From: Actinomadura livida
GTDB taxonomy: Bacteria > Actinomycetota > Actinomycetes > Streptosporangiales > Streptosporangiaceae
Assembly: GCF_014648675.1 (NCBI RefSeq)
Contig: NZ_BMRO01000002.1
Location: 46,256-110,255 of the forward strand
Direction of reading: 5' to 3'
DNA length: 64,000 bases
Each line of letters begins with the position of its first letter. Position 1 is the stretch's first letter. Under the pieces are notes generated by a model, which made no database searches, was not told the origin of the DNA, and saw nothing but the letters and a program-made list of their open reading frames with translations. Positions 17,470 to 25,268 of the stretch are shown here, in pieces. Both the position numbers and the translations under genes were made by a program.

Positions 17470-17504
17470 GGGGCCTGCGGCGGAGCCACCCCGCCGCAGG
17501 CCCC
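17470..17504 (+). terminator. Terminator hairpin after GH48
   Basis: Perfect 14-bp arms GGGGCCTGCGGCGG (17470-17483) and CCGCCGCAGGCCCC (17491-17504), 7-nt loop, starting 9 nt after the GH48 stop. No U tract, as is common in actinomycetes. Confidence 0.75.
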
Positions 17505-17530
17505 GCAAGGGCGAACGGACGCGGACTATG

Positions 17531-17544
17531 CGAACATATGTTCG
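17531..17544. promoter_or_regulatory. LexA/SOS box over the dinB start
   Basis: CGAACATATGTTCG is a perfect 14-bp palindrome and an exact CGAAC-N4-GTTCG LexA box. It covers the first ATG of dinB (17538), so LexA binding would block transcription start. This predicts DNA-damage induction of the polymerase. Confidence 0.88.
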
Positions 17545-18728
17545 TGTCGGGTGGTGCTGTGATCTTGCATGCCGACCTGGACGCGTTCTACGCGTCGGTC
17601 GAGCAGCGTGACGATCCCGGGCTGCGCGGGCGGCCGGTGATCGTCGGGTCGGGGGTGGTGCTGGCGGCCAGCTACGAGGCCAAGGCGCACGGTGTGCGGA
17701 CCGCGATGAGCGGCGGGACGGCGCGGCGGCTCTGCCCGCGGGCGGTCGTCGTCAAGCCCCGGATGAGCGCCTACGCCGAGGCGAGCAAGGCGGTGTTCGC
17801 CGTCTTCCGCGCCACGACGCCGCTGGTGGAGGGGCTGTCGATCGACGAGGCGTTCCTCGACGTGGACGGGCTGCGGACGCCGCCCGCGGACGTCGCGGTG
17901 CGGCTGCGGCGGGAGGTCGCCGAGGAGGTCGGGCTGCCGATCACGGTCGGGGTGGCGCGCACCAAGTTCCTCGCCAAGGTCGCCAGCGGTGTCGCCAAGC
18001 CCGACGGGCTGCTGGTGGTGCCGCCCGAAGGGGAGATGGAGTTCCTGCGCCCGCTGCCGGTGCGGAGCCTGTGGGGCGTCGGCCGCGCGACCGCCGCCCG
18101 GCTCGCCCGGTACGGCGTCACGACGGTCGGGGACGTCGCCGACATGCCGGAGAGCACGCTCGTGTCGCTGCTCGGCCCCGGCGCCGGCGGCCACCTGCAC
18201 GACCTGGCCCGCAACCGCGACCCGCGCCCGGTGCGCACCGGTGTCCGGCGCCGGTCGATGGGCGCGCAGCGGGCGCTGGGGCGCCGCGCCCGGTCGCCGG
18301 AGGAGCTGGACGCCATGCTCGTCGGCCTGGCCGACCGCCTCGGGGGCCGGCTGCGCGCGGCGCGGCGGCTGTGCCGGACGGTCACGCTCCGGCTGCGGTT
18401 CGGCGACTTCGCGCGGGCCACGCGCTCGCGGACGCTGCCGCAGGCGACCGCCGAGACGCCGCGGATCCTGGACGTGGCGCGCGGCCTGCTCGCCGCCGCC
18501 GGGCCGCTGATCGCGAGCCGCGGGCTCACCCTGATCGGCCTCTCGCTCGGCGACCTGCGCGACGACCGGGCCGTGCAGCTCGCGCTCCCGCTGGACGGGG
18601 TCCCGTGGGCGGGGGAGGTGGACGCCGCGGTCGACGGCGTCCGTGGCCGGTTCGGGCCGTCGGCGATCACCCGCGCGGTGCTCCTCGGCCGTGATCAGGG
18701 CATGTCCGTCCCGCTGCCGCCGGACTGA
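17538..18728 (+). CDS. dinB: DNA polymerase IV (Y-family translesion polymerase)
   Basis: A 396-residue error-prone lesion-bypass DNA polymerase. Catalytic carboxylates are in ILHADLDAFYASVEQ and in SIDEAFLDVDG. The fingers have AASYEAKAHGVRTAM, the thumb helix-hairpin-helix is around SLWGVGRATAARLARYG, and the little finger closes the protein. A beta-clamp-binding motif QLALPL starts at residue 347, as expected for recruitment to the sliding clamp. The start is uncertain: ATG 17538 lies in the LexA box, and in-frame GTGs at 17544 and 17559 (giving VILHADLDAF) are alternatives, the transcript possibly being leaderless or short-leadered. It stands alone after the GH48 terminator. Confidence 0.92.
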   Translation: MFVSGGAVILHADLDAFYASVEQRDDPGLRGRPVIVGSGVVLAASYEAKAHGVRTAMSGGTARRLCPRAVVVKPRMSAYAEASKAVFAVFRATTPLVEGLSIDEAFLDVDGLRTPPADVAVRLRREVAEEVGLPITVGVARTKFLAKVASGVAKPDGLLVVPPEGEMEFLRPLPVRSLWGVGRATAARLARYGVTTVGDVADMPESTLVSLLGPGAGGHLHDLARNRDPRPVRTGVRRRSMGAQRALGRRARSPEELDAMLVGLADRLGGRLRAARRLCRTVTLRLRFGDFARATRSRTLPQATAETPRILDVARGLLAAAGPLIASRGLTLIGLSLGDLRDDRAVQLALPLDGVPWAGEVDAAVDGVRGRFGPSAITRAVLLGRDQGMSVPLPPD

Positions 18729-18801
18729 GATACGCGCCCCCGCGGGCGATTCGTCCGGTCTCCGTGAGACCATCGGTGCTCCGGGGACGAGTGGAGCAGC
18801 G

Positions 18802-19608
18802 ATGGCCGATGAGAGGTGGCCTCCCGCCGAGGTCGATCTGACGACGCCCAACACGGCGCGGATCTACGACTACCTGCTCGGCGGCAAGGACAACTACGCC
18901 GCCGACCGCGAGGTGGCCGAGCAGCTGATCGAGCTCATCCCCGAGGCGCGGCTGGCGGCACGGGAGAACCACGCCTTCATCGGCCGCGCGGTCCGCCTCC
19001 TCGCCTGCGAGGGGGTCCGCCAGTTCATCGACATCGGCAGCAAGCTGCCCGCCCGCGGGAACGTCCGCGAGGTCGCCACCGAGGTGGCGCCGGACGCGGC
19101 GGTCGTGTTCGCCGACGGCGACCCGGTCGTGCTGGTGCACGCGCGGGCCCTGCTCGCCAGGACGCCGCGCACGGCGGTGGCGAGCTGCGACCCGCTGCGC
19201 CCCGAGACCGTGACCCGCGCCCCGGAGGTCCGCGCGCTCATCGACTTCGAGCGGCCGGTGGCGTGCGTGCTCGACCGCGTCCTGCACTTCATCGACGACG
19301 ACGCCGAGGCCGCCGCGGCCGTCCGGCGCCTGCACGACGCGCTGCCGCCCGGCAGCCACCTGGTGTTCACGCACATCACCCAGGACCCGGAGCCGGAGTC
19401 GGGCGAGGGCGTCGGCAAGGTGTTCAAGCCGACCAGCGGCCACTTCTGGGGCCGCAGCCGCGCCGAGATCCTCGACATCGTCGGATCCTTCGACCTCCTC
19501 GAACCGGGCCTCACCTACACGCCGCAGTGGCGGCCCGACCCGTACGGACCCCCGGTCGAGCATCCGGAGCGGACCTTCACCCTCGCGGGCGTCGGCCGCC
19601 GGCGCTGA
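18802..19608 (+). CDS. DUF574-family (Methyltransf_19) SAM-methyltransferase-like protein with altered SAM motif
   Basis: A 268-residue member of the actinobacterial DUF574/Methyltransf_19 family. The N-terminal family signature is TPNTARIYDYLLGGKDNYAADRE. The glycine-rich SAM loop, normally DLGCGLPxxxN, is here IDIGSKLPARGNVREVA, so the GxG is lost; the acidic loop is VVFADGDPVVLVHARALL where the family has VYVDxDP. The rest of the fold is complete in length. A paralogue with the canonical motif is at 51789-52586 on the other strand. This copy may bind SAM poorly or have another job. ATG 18802 is preceded by GGAGCAGCG. Substrate unknown. It meets the next gene tail-to-tail with 3 nt between. 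Confidence 0.85.
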   Translation: MADERWPPAEVDLTTPNTARIYDYLLGGKDNYAADREVAEQLIELIPEARLAARENHAFIGRAVRLLACEGVRQFIDIGSKLPARGNVREVATEVAPDAAVVFADGDPVVLVHARALLARTPRTAVASCDPLRPETVTRAPEVRALIDFERPVACVLDRVLHFIDDDAEAAAAVRRLHDALPPGSHLVFTHITQDPEPESGEGVGKVFKPTSGHFWGRSRAEILDIVGSFDLLEPGLTYTPQWRPDPYGPPVEHPERTFTLAGVGRRR

Positions 19609-19611
19609 CCG

Positions 19612-20370
19612 TCAGCCGGCGCGCCGGTGCAGCAGGCGCCGCGTCCGCGCGGCGAGGCCGGGCGGCGCGGCGGGCGCCAGCGCGGTGCCGCTGTGGACCC
19701 AGCCCCGGTGGCTCCGGCCGGTGACCCGCAGCCGGACGAGCGGGACGTACGACTCCGCCCGGATGCCCTCGTAGCCGTGCCGCACGATCGACTGGTAGAT
19801 GTCGTCGGACACGACCAGGACCAGCGGCGCGGCGGTGCGCCGCAGCGCGAGCTTCGCCTCCGGCGAGTCCAGTAGCCGGAAGGCGACGTCGAGCGCCTCG
19901 CCGAAATTGCCGCGCCCGTCATTGTGCACCTCTCCGGCGTGCAGGACGACGCGAATGCGAATTCGGCGGTCGCCGCCCGGGGCGATCAGCCGCTCCGCAT
20001 TGTATTCCGCCAGCAGGGCGGACAGGAGCGGCATGACCGGGTGCAGCAGCAGCGTTTTCGGCACCTCGTCCAGCGGCGGGATGAGAACGAGCACCCCGTC
20101 GCCGCGGTCGACGTACTCCTCCCGGTGTCCCGGCACGATTCCGGCGCGGTTGAACGCCTCCTCCAGCAACCGGTAGAGCACGTGGCGCAACTCCGCCTTG
20201 ACCGGGTCGGTGCGCGTCGTCGAGCCTTCGATGTCGACCGCCAGGATGGTGCGGTAGCGCGGCCGGAGCCGCGCCCTGTCCAGGACCGGCAGCCTCGGCC
20301 CCGACGCGTCGACGAGGACGGGGCGGCGGACCCCCGCCCGCCCCCCGTCCACCACCGTCTCACCGTTCAT
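19612..20370 (-). CDS. Class III nucleotide-cyclase-like domain protein
   Basis: A 252-residue protein whose core (about 35-200) resembles a class III adenylate/guanylate cyclase homology domain. Two candidate metal-binding Asp are in ILAVDIEGSTTRTDP and in EEYVDRGDGVLVLIPP, and a GEALDVAFRLLDS segment sits where cyclases have the Asn/Arg transition-state pair, with Asp instead of Asn. There is no sensor domain or membrane segment. It could be a small cytosolic cyclase, or a degenerate relative used for binding. The chosen ATG (20370) follows GGGGGAA; an upstream in-frame start to 20499 is possible. Function not established. Confidence 0.65.
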   Translation of the reverse strand: MNGETVVDGGRAGVRRPVLVDASGPRLPVLDRARLRPRYRTILAVDIEGSTTRTDPVKAELRHVLYRLLEEAFNRAGIVPGHREEYVDRGDGVLVLIPPLDEVPKTLLLHPVMPLLSALLAEYNAERLIAPGGDRRIRIRVVLHAGEVHNDGRGNFGEALDVAFRLLDSPEAKLALRRTAAPLVLVVSDDIYQSIVRHGYEGIRAESYVPLVRLRVTGRSHRGWVHSGTALAPAAPPGLAARTRRLLHRRAG

Positions 20371-20701
20371 TTCCCCCGCGCCCCTTTCCCCCCTTGCGCC
20401 CCTGCCGAGCGAAAACGATCCTTGCATTCGTGAATCGAATCGGCAATCCAGGTGAGCCCGGATACGGTCCCGGGGTTTCCCGGGACCGTTTCCCGGCAAT
20501 GTGAATTCCGTTCGGGTAAGGGGAAGTCCCGCATCGATCGGATAACGCCCCCGTGGTCAGGCGGGACGGTCGGGGAAACTGCCCGTGCGGCCGGTTCCGC
20601 CGTCCGCACGGCCGTACCGGCCCCGGGAAACCACGGACCCCCGCACCGTGGGTTTCCGGTGGCAGGACGTGTCCGCAGGTCCGAGCATGGAGAGGGTGGT
20701 C
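20371..20701. other. 331-nt non-coding gap between divergent cyclase-like and HK1 genes
   Basis: No gene was recognised. The stretch is locally less GC-rich (for example AAAACGATCCTTGCATTCG near 20412) and carries the element at 20531-20547 listed next. It must hold the promoters of both divergent genes. Confidence 0.6.
20531..20547 (+). promoter_or_regulatory. Element GCATCGATCGGATAACG upstream of HK1
   Basis: GCATCGATCGGATAACG matches GCATCAATCGGGTAACG at 23172-23188 upstream of the paralogous HK2 gene in 15 of 17 positions. Outside this block the two leaders look dissimilar by eye. It may be a shared promoter core or a binding site for the response regulator between them. Confidence 0.5.
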
Positions 20702-22498
20702 GTGGTGATTTCCGCCCCCCGGAGACGCAGGTCGCCGGCGTGGTTCGGCGCGGAGACGAGGCGCGCCCTCGCCGCCGGGCTCGCGGTGGCGGGGCTGGCG
20801 CTCGTCGCCGGCTGGCCGTACTGGCGTGACCATCCGGGGGCCGCGGCGATCACGCTGGTGAGCTGCGCCGGGCTCGCGGTGGTGGGCGTCCTGCTCGCGA
20901 CGGGCGGACGGACGCGGCGCACCGGCCTGCTGTTCCTGACCGCGTCGGTGTGCTGGGCGGCCAACTGGGCGGCGAGCTGGGACGCGGGCATCGGCCCGAT
21001 CATGTCGCCGTACGCGCAGGCCGAGTTCTACCTCGCGCTGGGCGTCGGCGTCCTGATGTATCCGAGCGGGCGGCTGGAGTACCCGGTCGACCGGATCTGG
21101 ACGGCCGCGGCATGCGTGATCCTGCTGGTCTGCCCGACGGCGCTGTGGGTGACGTCCAAACCGGAATGGGCCGCGTTTCGCGGCGAGTCGGTGTGGTGGC
21201 CCGCGCCGTTCCCCGACTTCGAGCTGTTCCAGACCGTGCTCCAGGTCTCCGCGGTGCTGTATCTCCTGCTGGCCTTGTCGTTCGCCGTCGTGCTGCTCCT
21301 GCGGCTGCCGCGGATGGGACGGCTGCGGCGCCTGCTCACCCTCCCGGTGACCGGCGCGCTGGCGTTCGTCGGCATCTCCGCCGCGGTGACCCAGAAGCCG
21401 ATCATGGAGGCGTCGATCCCGCTGGACGACCTCCTCCAGGTCTACGTGGTCCAGGGCGCGGTCGTCGTCCTCGTGCCGCTGACGCTGCTGGCGTCCGGGC
21501 TGCGCCTGCGCATCGGCGAGCTGACCGTCGCGGGCCGGATGCTGCGGCTCACCGCGCCGGTGTCGGTCGAGCGGGTCCGCGACGCGCTGCGCGACGTCCT
21601 GCACGACCCGACGCTGGAGTTATGGTTCTGGGCGCCGATGGAGGAGACCTACGTCGACACCCGTGGGCGTCCGGCCGACATCGACCCGGATTTCGAGCGG
21701 GACATCGACCCGGGCGGCGAGGCGGGACGCTGGCGGCACCGGGTGGTCAGCGCCTCGGGGGACAGGCTCGCCGTCGTGGAGCTCGGCGGCGCGCTCCGCT
21801 ACCACGAGTCCCTGGTCGAGGCCGCGCTGGTCGCCGGCGGCCGGGCGCTGGAGACCGCGCGGCTGCAGGCCAGCGTGCACGCGGGGCTGGAGCAGGTCCG
21901 CTCCGCCTACCGCAGGCTCGTCCGCGCCGAGACCGTGGAGCGCGAGCGGCTCGCCCGGGACCTGCACGACGGGGCCCAGCAGCGGCTCCTGGCGCTCGGC
22001 GCGATGCTCGGCACGCTGGAGGCCGTGACCGACGACCCCGTGGTCAAGGAGCACGCCAGGACCTGCCGCGCCGAGCTGGTGGAGGCGCTCGGCGAGCTGC
22101 GGGCGCTGGCCCGCGAGGTGCAGCCGGCGCTGCTCGCGCAGGACGGCCTCGGCCCCGCGCTGGAGGTCGTCGCCGAACGGCTCGGCACCCGGGTCAAGCT
22201 CGACGTCACCGGCCGCCGGTTCTCCCGCGAGATCGAGTCCACGCTTTACTCTGCGCTTTGCGAGGCGCTGTCGTACGCTGTCGAGCGCGCGCGTGCGTCA
22301 GAGGTGCTGGTGCGCGTCGGCGCCGAGGGCGGGCGGCTGGTCGCGGAGGTGAGCTGCGACGGCGCGGGCGGCCCGGCCGCCGGTCCCGCCGACCTGCCGG
22401 GGCTGTCCGGCCGGCTCCGGGCGCTGCGCGGGCACGTGGAATTCGACGGCGGCCCCGGGCGGGGCACGACGGTGAGGATGGACCTGCCATGCGAGTAG
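20702..22498 (+). CDS. Sensor histidine kinase HK1 (HisKA_3) with degenerate ATPase N-box
   Basis: About 598 residues: an N-terminal membrane domain of roughly six to seven helices, a linker (LTAPVSVERVRDALRDVL), a coiled-coil-like dimerisation segment, then HisKA_3 and HATPase. The phospho-acceptor His is present (RLARDLHDGAQQRL, His about 422). The ATPase N-box, normally EALTNAVKHA, reads EALSYAVERA, so the Mg/ATP-coordinating Asn is Tyr (about 525); the G-boxes (DGAGG and GRGTT) remain. ATP binding is therefore doubtful. The start is uncertain: GTG 20702 has GGAGAGG well placed; ATG 20687 and GTG 20705 are alternatives. It overlaps the response-regulator gene by 10 nt. Its paralogue HK2 has the complementary defect. 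Confidence 0.88.
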   Translation: MVISAPRRRRSPAWFGAETRRALAAGLAVAGLALVAGWPYWRDHPGAAAITLVSCAGLAVVGVLLATGGRTRRTGLLFLTASVCWAANWAASWDAGIGPIMSPYAQAEFYLALGVGVLMYPSGRLEYPVDRIWTAAACVILLVCPTALWVTSKPEWAAFRGESVWWPAPFPDFELFQTVLQVSAVLYLLLALSFAVVLLLRLPRMGRLRRLLTLPVTGALAFVGISAAVTQKPIMEASIPLDDLLQVYVVQGAVVVLVPLTLLASGLRLRIGELTVAGRMLRLTAPVSVERVRDALRDVLHDPTLELWFWAPMEETYVDTRGRPADIDPDFERDIDPGGEAGRWRHRVVSASGDRLAVVELGGALRYHESLVEAALVAGGRALETARLQASVHAGLEQVRSAYRRLVRAETVERERLARDLHDGAQQRLLALGAMLGTLEAVTDDPVVKEHARTCRAELVEALGELRALAREVQPALLAQDGLGPALEVVAERLGTRVKLDVTGRRFSREIESTLYSALCEALSYAVERARASEVLVRVGAEGGRLVAEVSCDGAGGPAAGPADLPGLSGRLRALRGHVEFDGGPGRGTTVRMDLPCE

Positions 22499-23163
22499 CC
22501 GTGGCCGAGGACAGCGGGATCTTCCGGCAGGCCCTGGTCACCCTGCTCACCACGGTCGGCATCGAGGTCGTCGTGTCCGCCGCCTCCGGTGACGAGCTCG
22601 TCACCCGCGTCGCGGGCGACCCGCCCGACGTGGCGATCATCGACCTGCACATGCCGCCGACCTACACCAACGAGGGCGTCGTCGCCGCGCGGCGCCTCCT
22701 CGACCGGCACCCGGGCACCGGCGTGCTCGTCCTGTCGGCCTACAACGAGACGCCGCAGGCGATGGAGCTGTTCCGCGACCAGCCGCGCGGCGTCGGGTAC
22801 CTGCTGAAGGACCACGTCACCGACGTGGAGAACCTGCGGTCCGCGCTGGAGCGGGTGATGCGCGGCGAGGTCGTCATCGACCCGGACGTCGTGAGCAGGC
22901 TCGTCGAGGCCCGGCACCGGGAGCACGAGCTGGCCCGGCTGTCCGAGCGCGAGCGGGAGGTGCTGGCGCTGATGGCCGAGGGGCACTCCAACGCGGGGAT
23001 CGGCAAGCGGCTGCACCTGTCCGCCCGCACCGTCGAGGACCACGTCCGGGCCATCTTCACCAAGCTGAAGATCGTCTCGTCGGGCGGGCCGCCGGGGCCG
23101 CAGGACAGCAACAAGCGGGTGCTCGCCGTCCTCACCTGGCTGCGCGCCGCGGACGCGCGCTGA
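22489..23163 (+). CDS. NarL/LuxR-type response regulator
   Basis: A 224-residue two-component regulator. The receiver domain (about 1-120) keeps acidic EDS residues near the N-terminus, the phospho-acceptor Asp52 in VAIIDLHMPP and the Lys in GYLLKDHV. The C-terminal LuxR helix-turn-helix is LSEREREVLALMAEGHSNAG. Its ATG lies inside the end of HK1 (10-nt overlap), implying coupled expression. HK2 follows after 329 nt, so the regulator sits between two paralogous kinases and may serve both. A longer in-frame reading through HK1 is only an open frame. Confidence 0.92.
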   Translation: MRVAVAEDSGIFRQALVTLLTTVGIEVVVSAASGDELVTRVAGDPPDVAIIDLHMPPTYTNEGVVAARRLLDRHPGTGVLVLSAYNETPQAMELFRDQPRGVGYLLKDHVTDVENLRSALERVMRGEVVIDPDVVSRLVEARHREHELARLSEREREVLALMAEGHSNAGIGKRLHLSARTVEDHVRAIFTKLKIVSSGGPPGPQDSNKRVLAVLTWLRAADAR

Positions 23164-23171
23164 GCCCGCGG

Positions 23172-23188
23172 GCATCAATCGGGTAACG
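23172..23188 (+). promoter_or_regulatory. Element GCATCAATCGGGTAACG upstream of HK2
   Basis: The second copy of the 17-nt block described at 20531, starting 9 nt after the response-regulator stop. It suggests HK2 has its own promoter, controlled like HK1. Apart from this and the 13-bp repeats at 23411, the 329-nt gap 23164-23492 shows nothing. Confidence 0.5.
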
Positions 23189-23410
23189 GGCCCTCGCGTC
23201 CGGCGCTCCGGGTGCGGAACACTGACCGTGCCGGTCGGACCGCGTCAGCGTTCCGGTGGGCGGTCCCGCGTGCCACCGGGACGCGTCCCGGGCCCGCCCT
23301 TCCCGGGGCCGCGCCCGGCATACGCCCATGCTCCCGGCCCGGCCGCGCCGCGCGCATCCGGGGAAACCACGGAGCCCGCCCGGGACGGCACGGAAGATCG
23401 GCCCGGCACC

Positions 23411-23462
23411 GAGGACCAGCACGGAGGACCGGCCCGGAGGACCGGCCCGGAGGACCGGCACG
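23411..23462 (+). repeat. Four tandem 13-bp repeats in the HK2 leader
   Basis: Four consecutive 13-mers: GAGGACCAGCACG, GAGGACCGGCCCG twice, and GAGGACCGGCACG. They end 30 nt before the HK2 GTG. Each unit contains a purine-rich GAGGA, resembling a ribosome-binding core. A 13-bp period would change the reading frame if translated, which supports a non-coding role. Confidence 0.9.
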
Positions 23463-23492
23463 CCCTGCCCAGGACGACACGAAGGGACCGCG

Positions 23493-25268
23493 GTGAGGCC
23501 CGTTCCCTGGCGGCCGCCCCTGTGGCTCGGCGCGCGGGTCCGCCGCGCCCTGCTCGCCGGCGCGGCCGTGGCGGCGGGCGCGCTGGCGTGCGGCTGGCCG
23601 TACTGGCGCGGGGCGCCCGCGGCCGCCGTGGTGACGCTCGCCTGCTGCGGCGGGTTCGCGATCGCGGGCGGGCTGCTGGCCGCCGGAAGGCTCGGCCGCC
23701 GGACGGGCGCGGCGTTCGTCGCCGCCGCGGCGGCGTGGGCGGTCACCTGGTCTGCCGCCTGGGACGCCGGCGTGGGCCCGGTGGTGTCGGTGTTCGCCCA
23801 GTCGGTGTTCTTCACCGCGATCGGGATCGGCGTCCTGATGTACCCGGGAGGGCGCCTGGAGGGGTTCGCCGCCCGGGCGTGGACGGGCTCGGCCGTCGTG
23901 GTCATGGTCGGCGGCCAGGCCCTGCTGTGCGCCTTCTCGCATCCCGAATGGAACGGGTTCGCCGCCGCGGTGGCCTGGCCGTCGGTGGCGCCCGACTTCG
24001 CGGCGTTCCAGGCGGTCCAGCGCGGGCTGACGGCCGTGTCGGCCGGGCTGGCGGGCGGGCTGGTGGTCATCCTGGTGGCGCGGCTGCCGCGGATCGGGCC
24101 GCTGGACCGCGCGCTGACCGTCCCGGTCGCGGTGACCGTGACGGTCGGCGTCAGCGGCGCCCTGGCCGTCCAGGGGACGCTCATCGACCACGGCGTGGCG
24201 CTGGAGGACGTCATGGGCGTCTACCTCGTCCAGGGGGTCTTCGCCACGACCGTGCCGCTGGCCTTCCTGGGCACGGCGCTGCGCTCCCGGCTGGCCGAGC
24301 TGACCGTCGCCGAGCGGATGCAGCGCCTCACCGACCCCGTCTCGGTGGAGAACGTCCGCGACGCCCTGCGCAGCGTCCTGCGCGACGGCACCCTGGAGCT
24401 GTGGCTGTGGGCCGGCGGCGGCTACGTCGACGTGACCGGCCGCCGGGTCGACACCTCGCCCGGCGAGGCCCCGGGACGGTGGCGGCACGAGGTCAGGACG
24501 TCCGGCGGCAGGCCCCTGGCCGTCGTGGACGTCGACGTCGCGCTCCGCGACCACGAGCCGCTCGTCGAGGCCGCGCTGACCGCCGGGGGCCGCGCGCTGG
24601 AGACCGCGCGGCTGGAGGCCGAGGCCCAGGCCACCCTCGAACAGGCCCGCGAGGCCGGGGAGCGGCTCGTCCGCGTCCAGGCGGCCGAGCGCGAGCGGCT
24701 CGCCGCCGACCTGCAGCGCAGCGCCCAGCAGCGGCTCCGGGCACTGGAGGGGCTGCTCGCGGAACTGGAGTCCGCGGCGGGCGACCCGCAGGCGCGCGAG
24801 CAGGCGCGGATCTGCCGCCGCGAGCTGGCCGAGGCGGTCGCCGAGCTGGACGACCTCGCCCGCGGCGTGCATCCGGCGATCCTCGCCGACGCCGGCCTGG
24901 CCCCGGCGATGGAGCTCGTCGCGGCCCGGGCTCCCGTCCCGGTCTCGCTCGACATCCCCGCCGGCCGGTTCCCGCGGGAGATCGAGTCGACACTGTACTT
25001 CGCCCTGTGCGAGGCCCTCACCAACGCCGTCAAGCACGCGGGGGCCGGGTCGATCGAGCTGAGCGTCCGCCCCGGGCCGGACCGCATCGCCGCCGAGGTC
25101 CGCGACGACGGCGCGGGCGGCGCCGTCCCGTCCCCCCGCGGCGGCCTCGCCGGCCTGACCGACCGCGTCCGCGCCCTCCGCGGCGACGTCACCGTGCACA
25201 GCCCGCCCGGTGAGGGCACCACTCTGACGATCATCCTCCCCGCCCCTGTTCCAGGCGGCGACGGCTAG
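23493..25268 (+). CDS. Histidine-kinase-like protein HK2 lacking the phospho-acceptor His
   Basis: A 591-residue paralogue of HK1 with the same plan: membrane domain (GWPYWRGAPAA and SAAWDAGVGP are shared), linker, HisKA_3-like and HATPase regions. The H-box reads RLAADLQRSAQQRL, so His is replaced by Gln (about 408) and the following Asp-Gly by Arg-Ser. The ATPase half is intact: N-box EALTNAVKHA with Asn about 511, DDGAGGA, and GEGTT. It should bind ATP but cannot autophosphorylate in the usual place. GTG 23493 is preceded by GAAGGGA; the open frame to 23256 runs through the tandem repeats. Its stop overlaps the convergent TetR gene by 4 nt. Confidence 0.88.
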   Translation: MRPVPWRPPLWLGARVRRALLAGAAVAAGALACGWPYWRGAPAAAVVTLACCGGFAIAGGLLAAGRLGRRTGAAFVAAAAAWAVTWSAAWDAGVGPVVSVFAQSVFFTAIGIGVLMYPGGRLEGFAARAWTGSAVVVMVGGQALLCAFSHPEWNGFAAAVAWPSVAPDFAAFQAVQRGLTAVSAGLAGGLVVILVARLPRIGPLDRALTVPVAVTVTVGVSGALAVQGTLIDHGVALEDVMGVYLVQGVFATTVPLAFLGTALRSRLAELTVAERMQRLTDPVSVENVRDALRSVLRDGTLELWLWAGGGYVDVTGRRVDTSPGEAPGRWRHEVRTSGGRPLAVVDVDVALRDHEPLVEAALTAGGRALETARLEAEAQATLEQAREAGERLVRVQAAERERLAADLQRSAQQRLRALEGLLAELESAAGDPQAREQARICRRELAEAVAELDDLARGVHPAILADAGLAPAMELVAARAPVPVSLDIPAGRFPREIESTLYFALCEALTNAVKHAGAGSIELSVRPGPDRIAAEVRDDGAGGAVPSPRGGLAGLTDRVRALRGDVTVHSPPGEGTTLTIILPAPVPGGDG

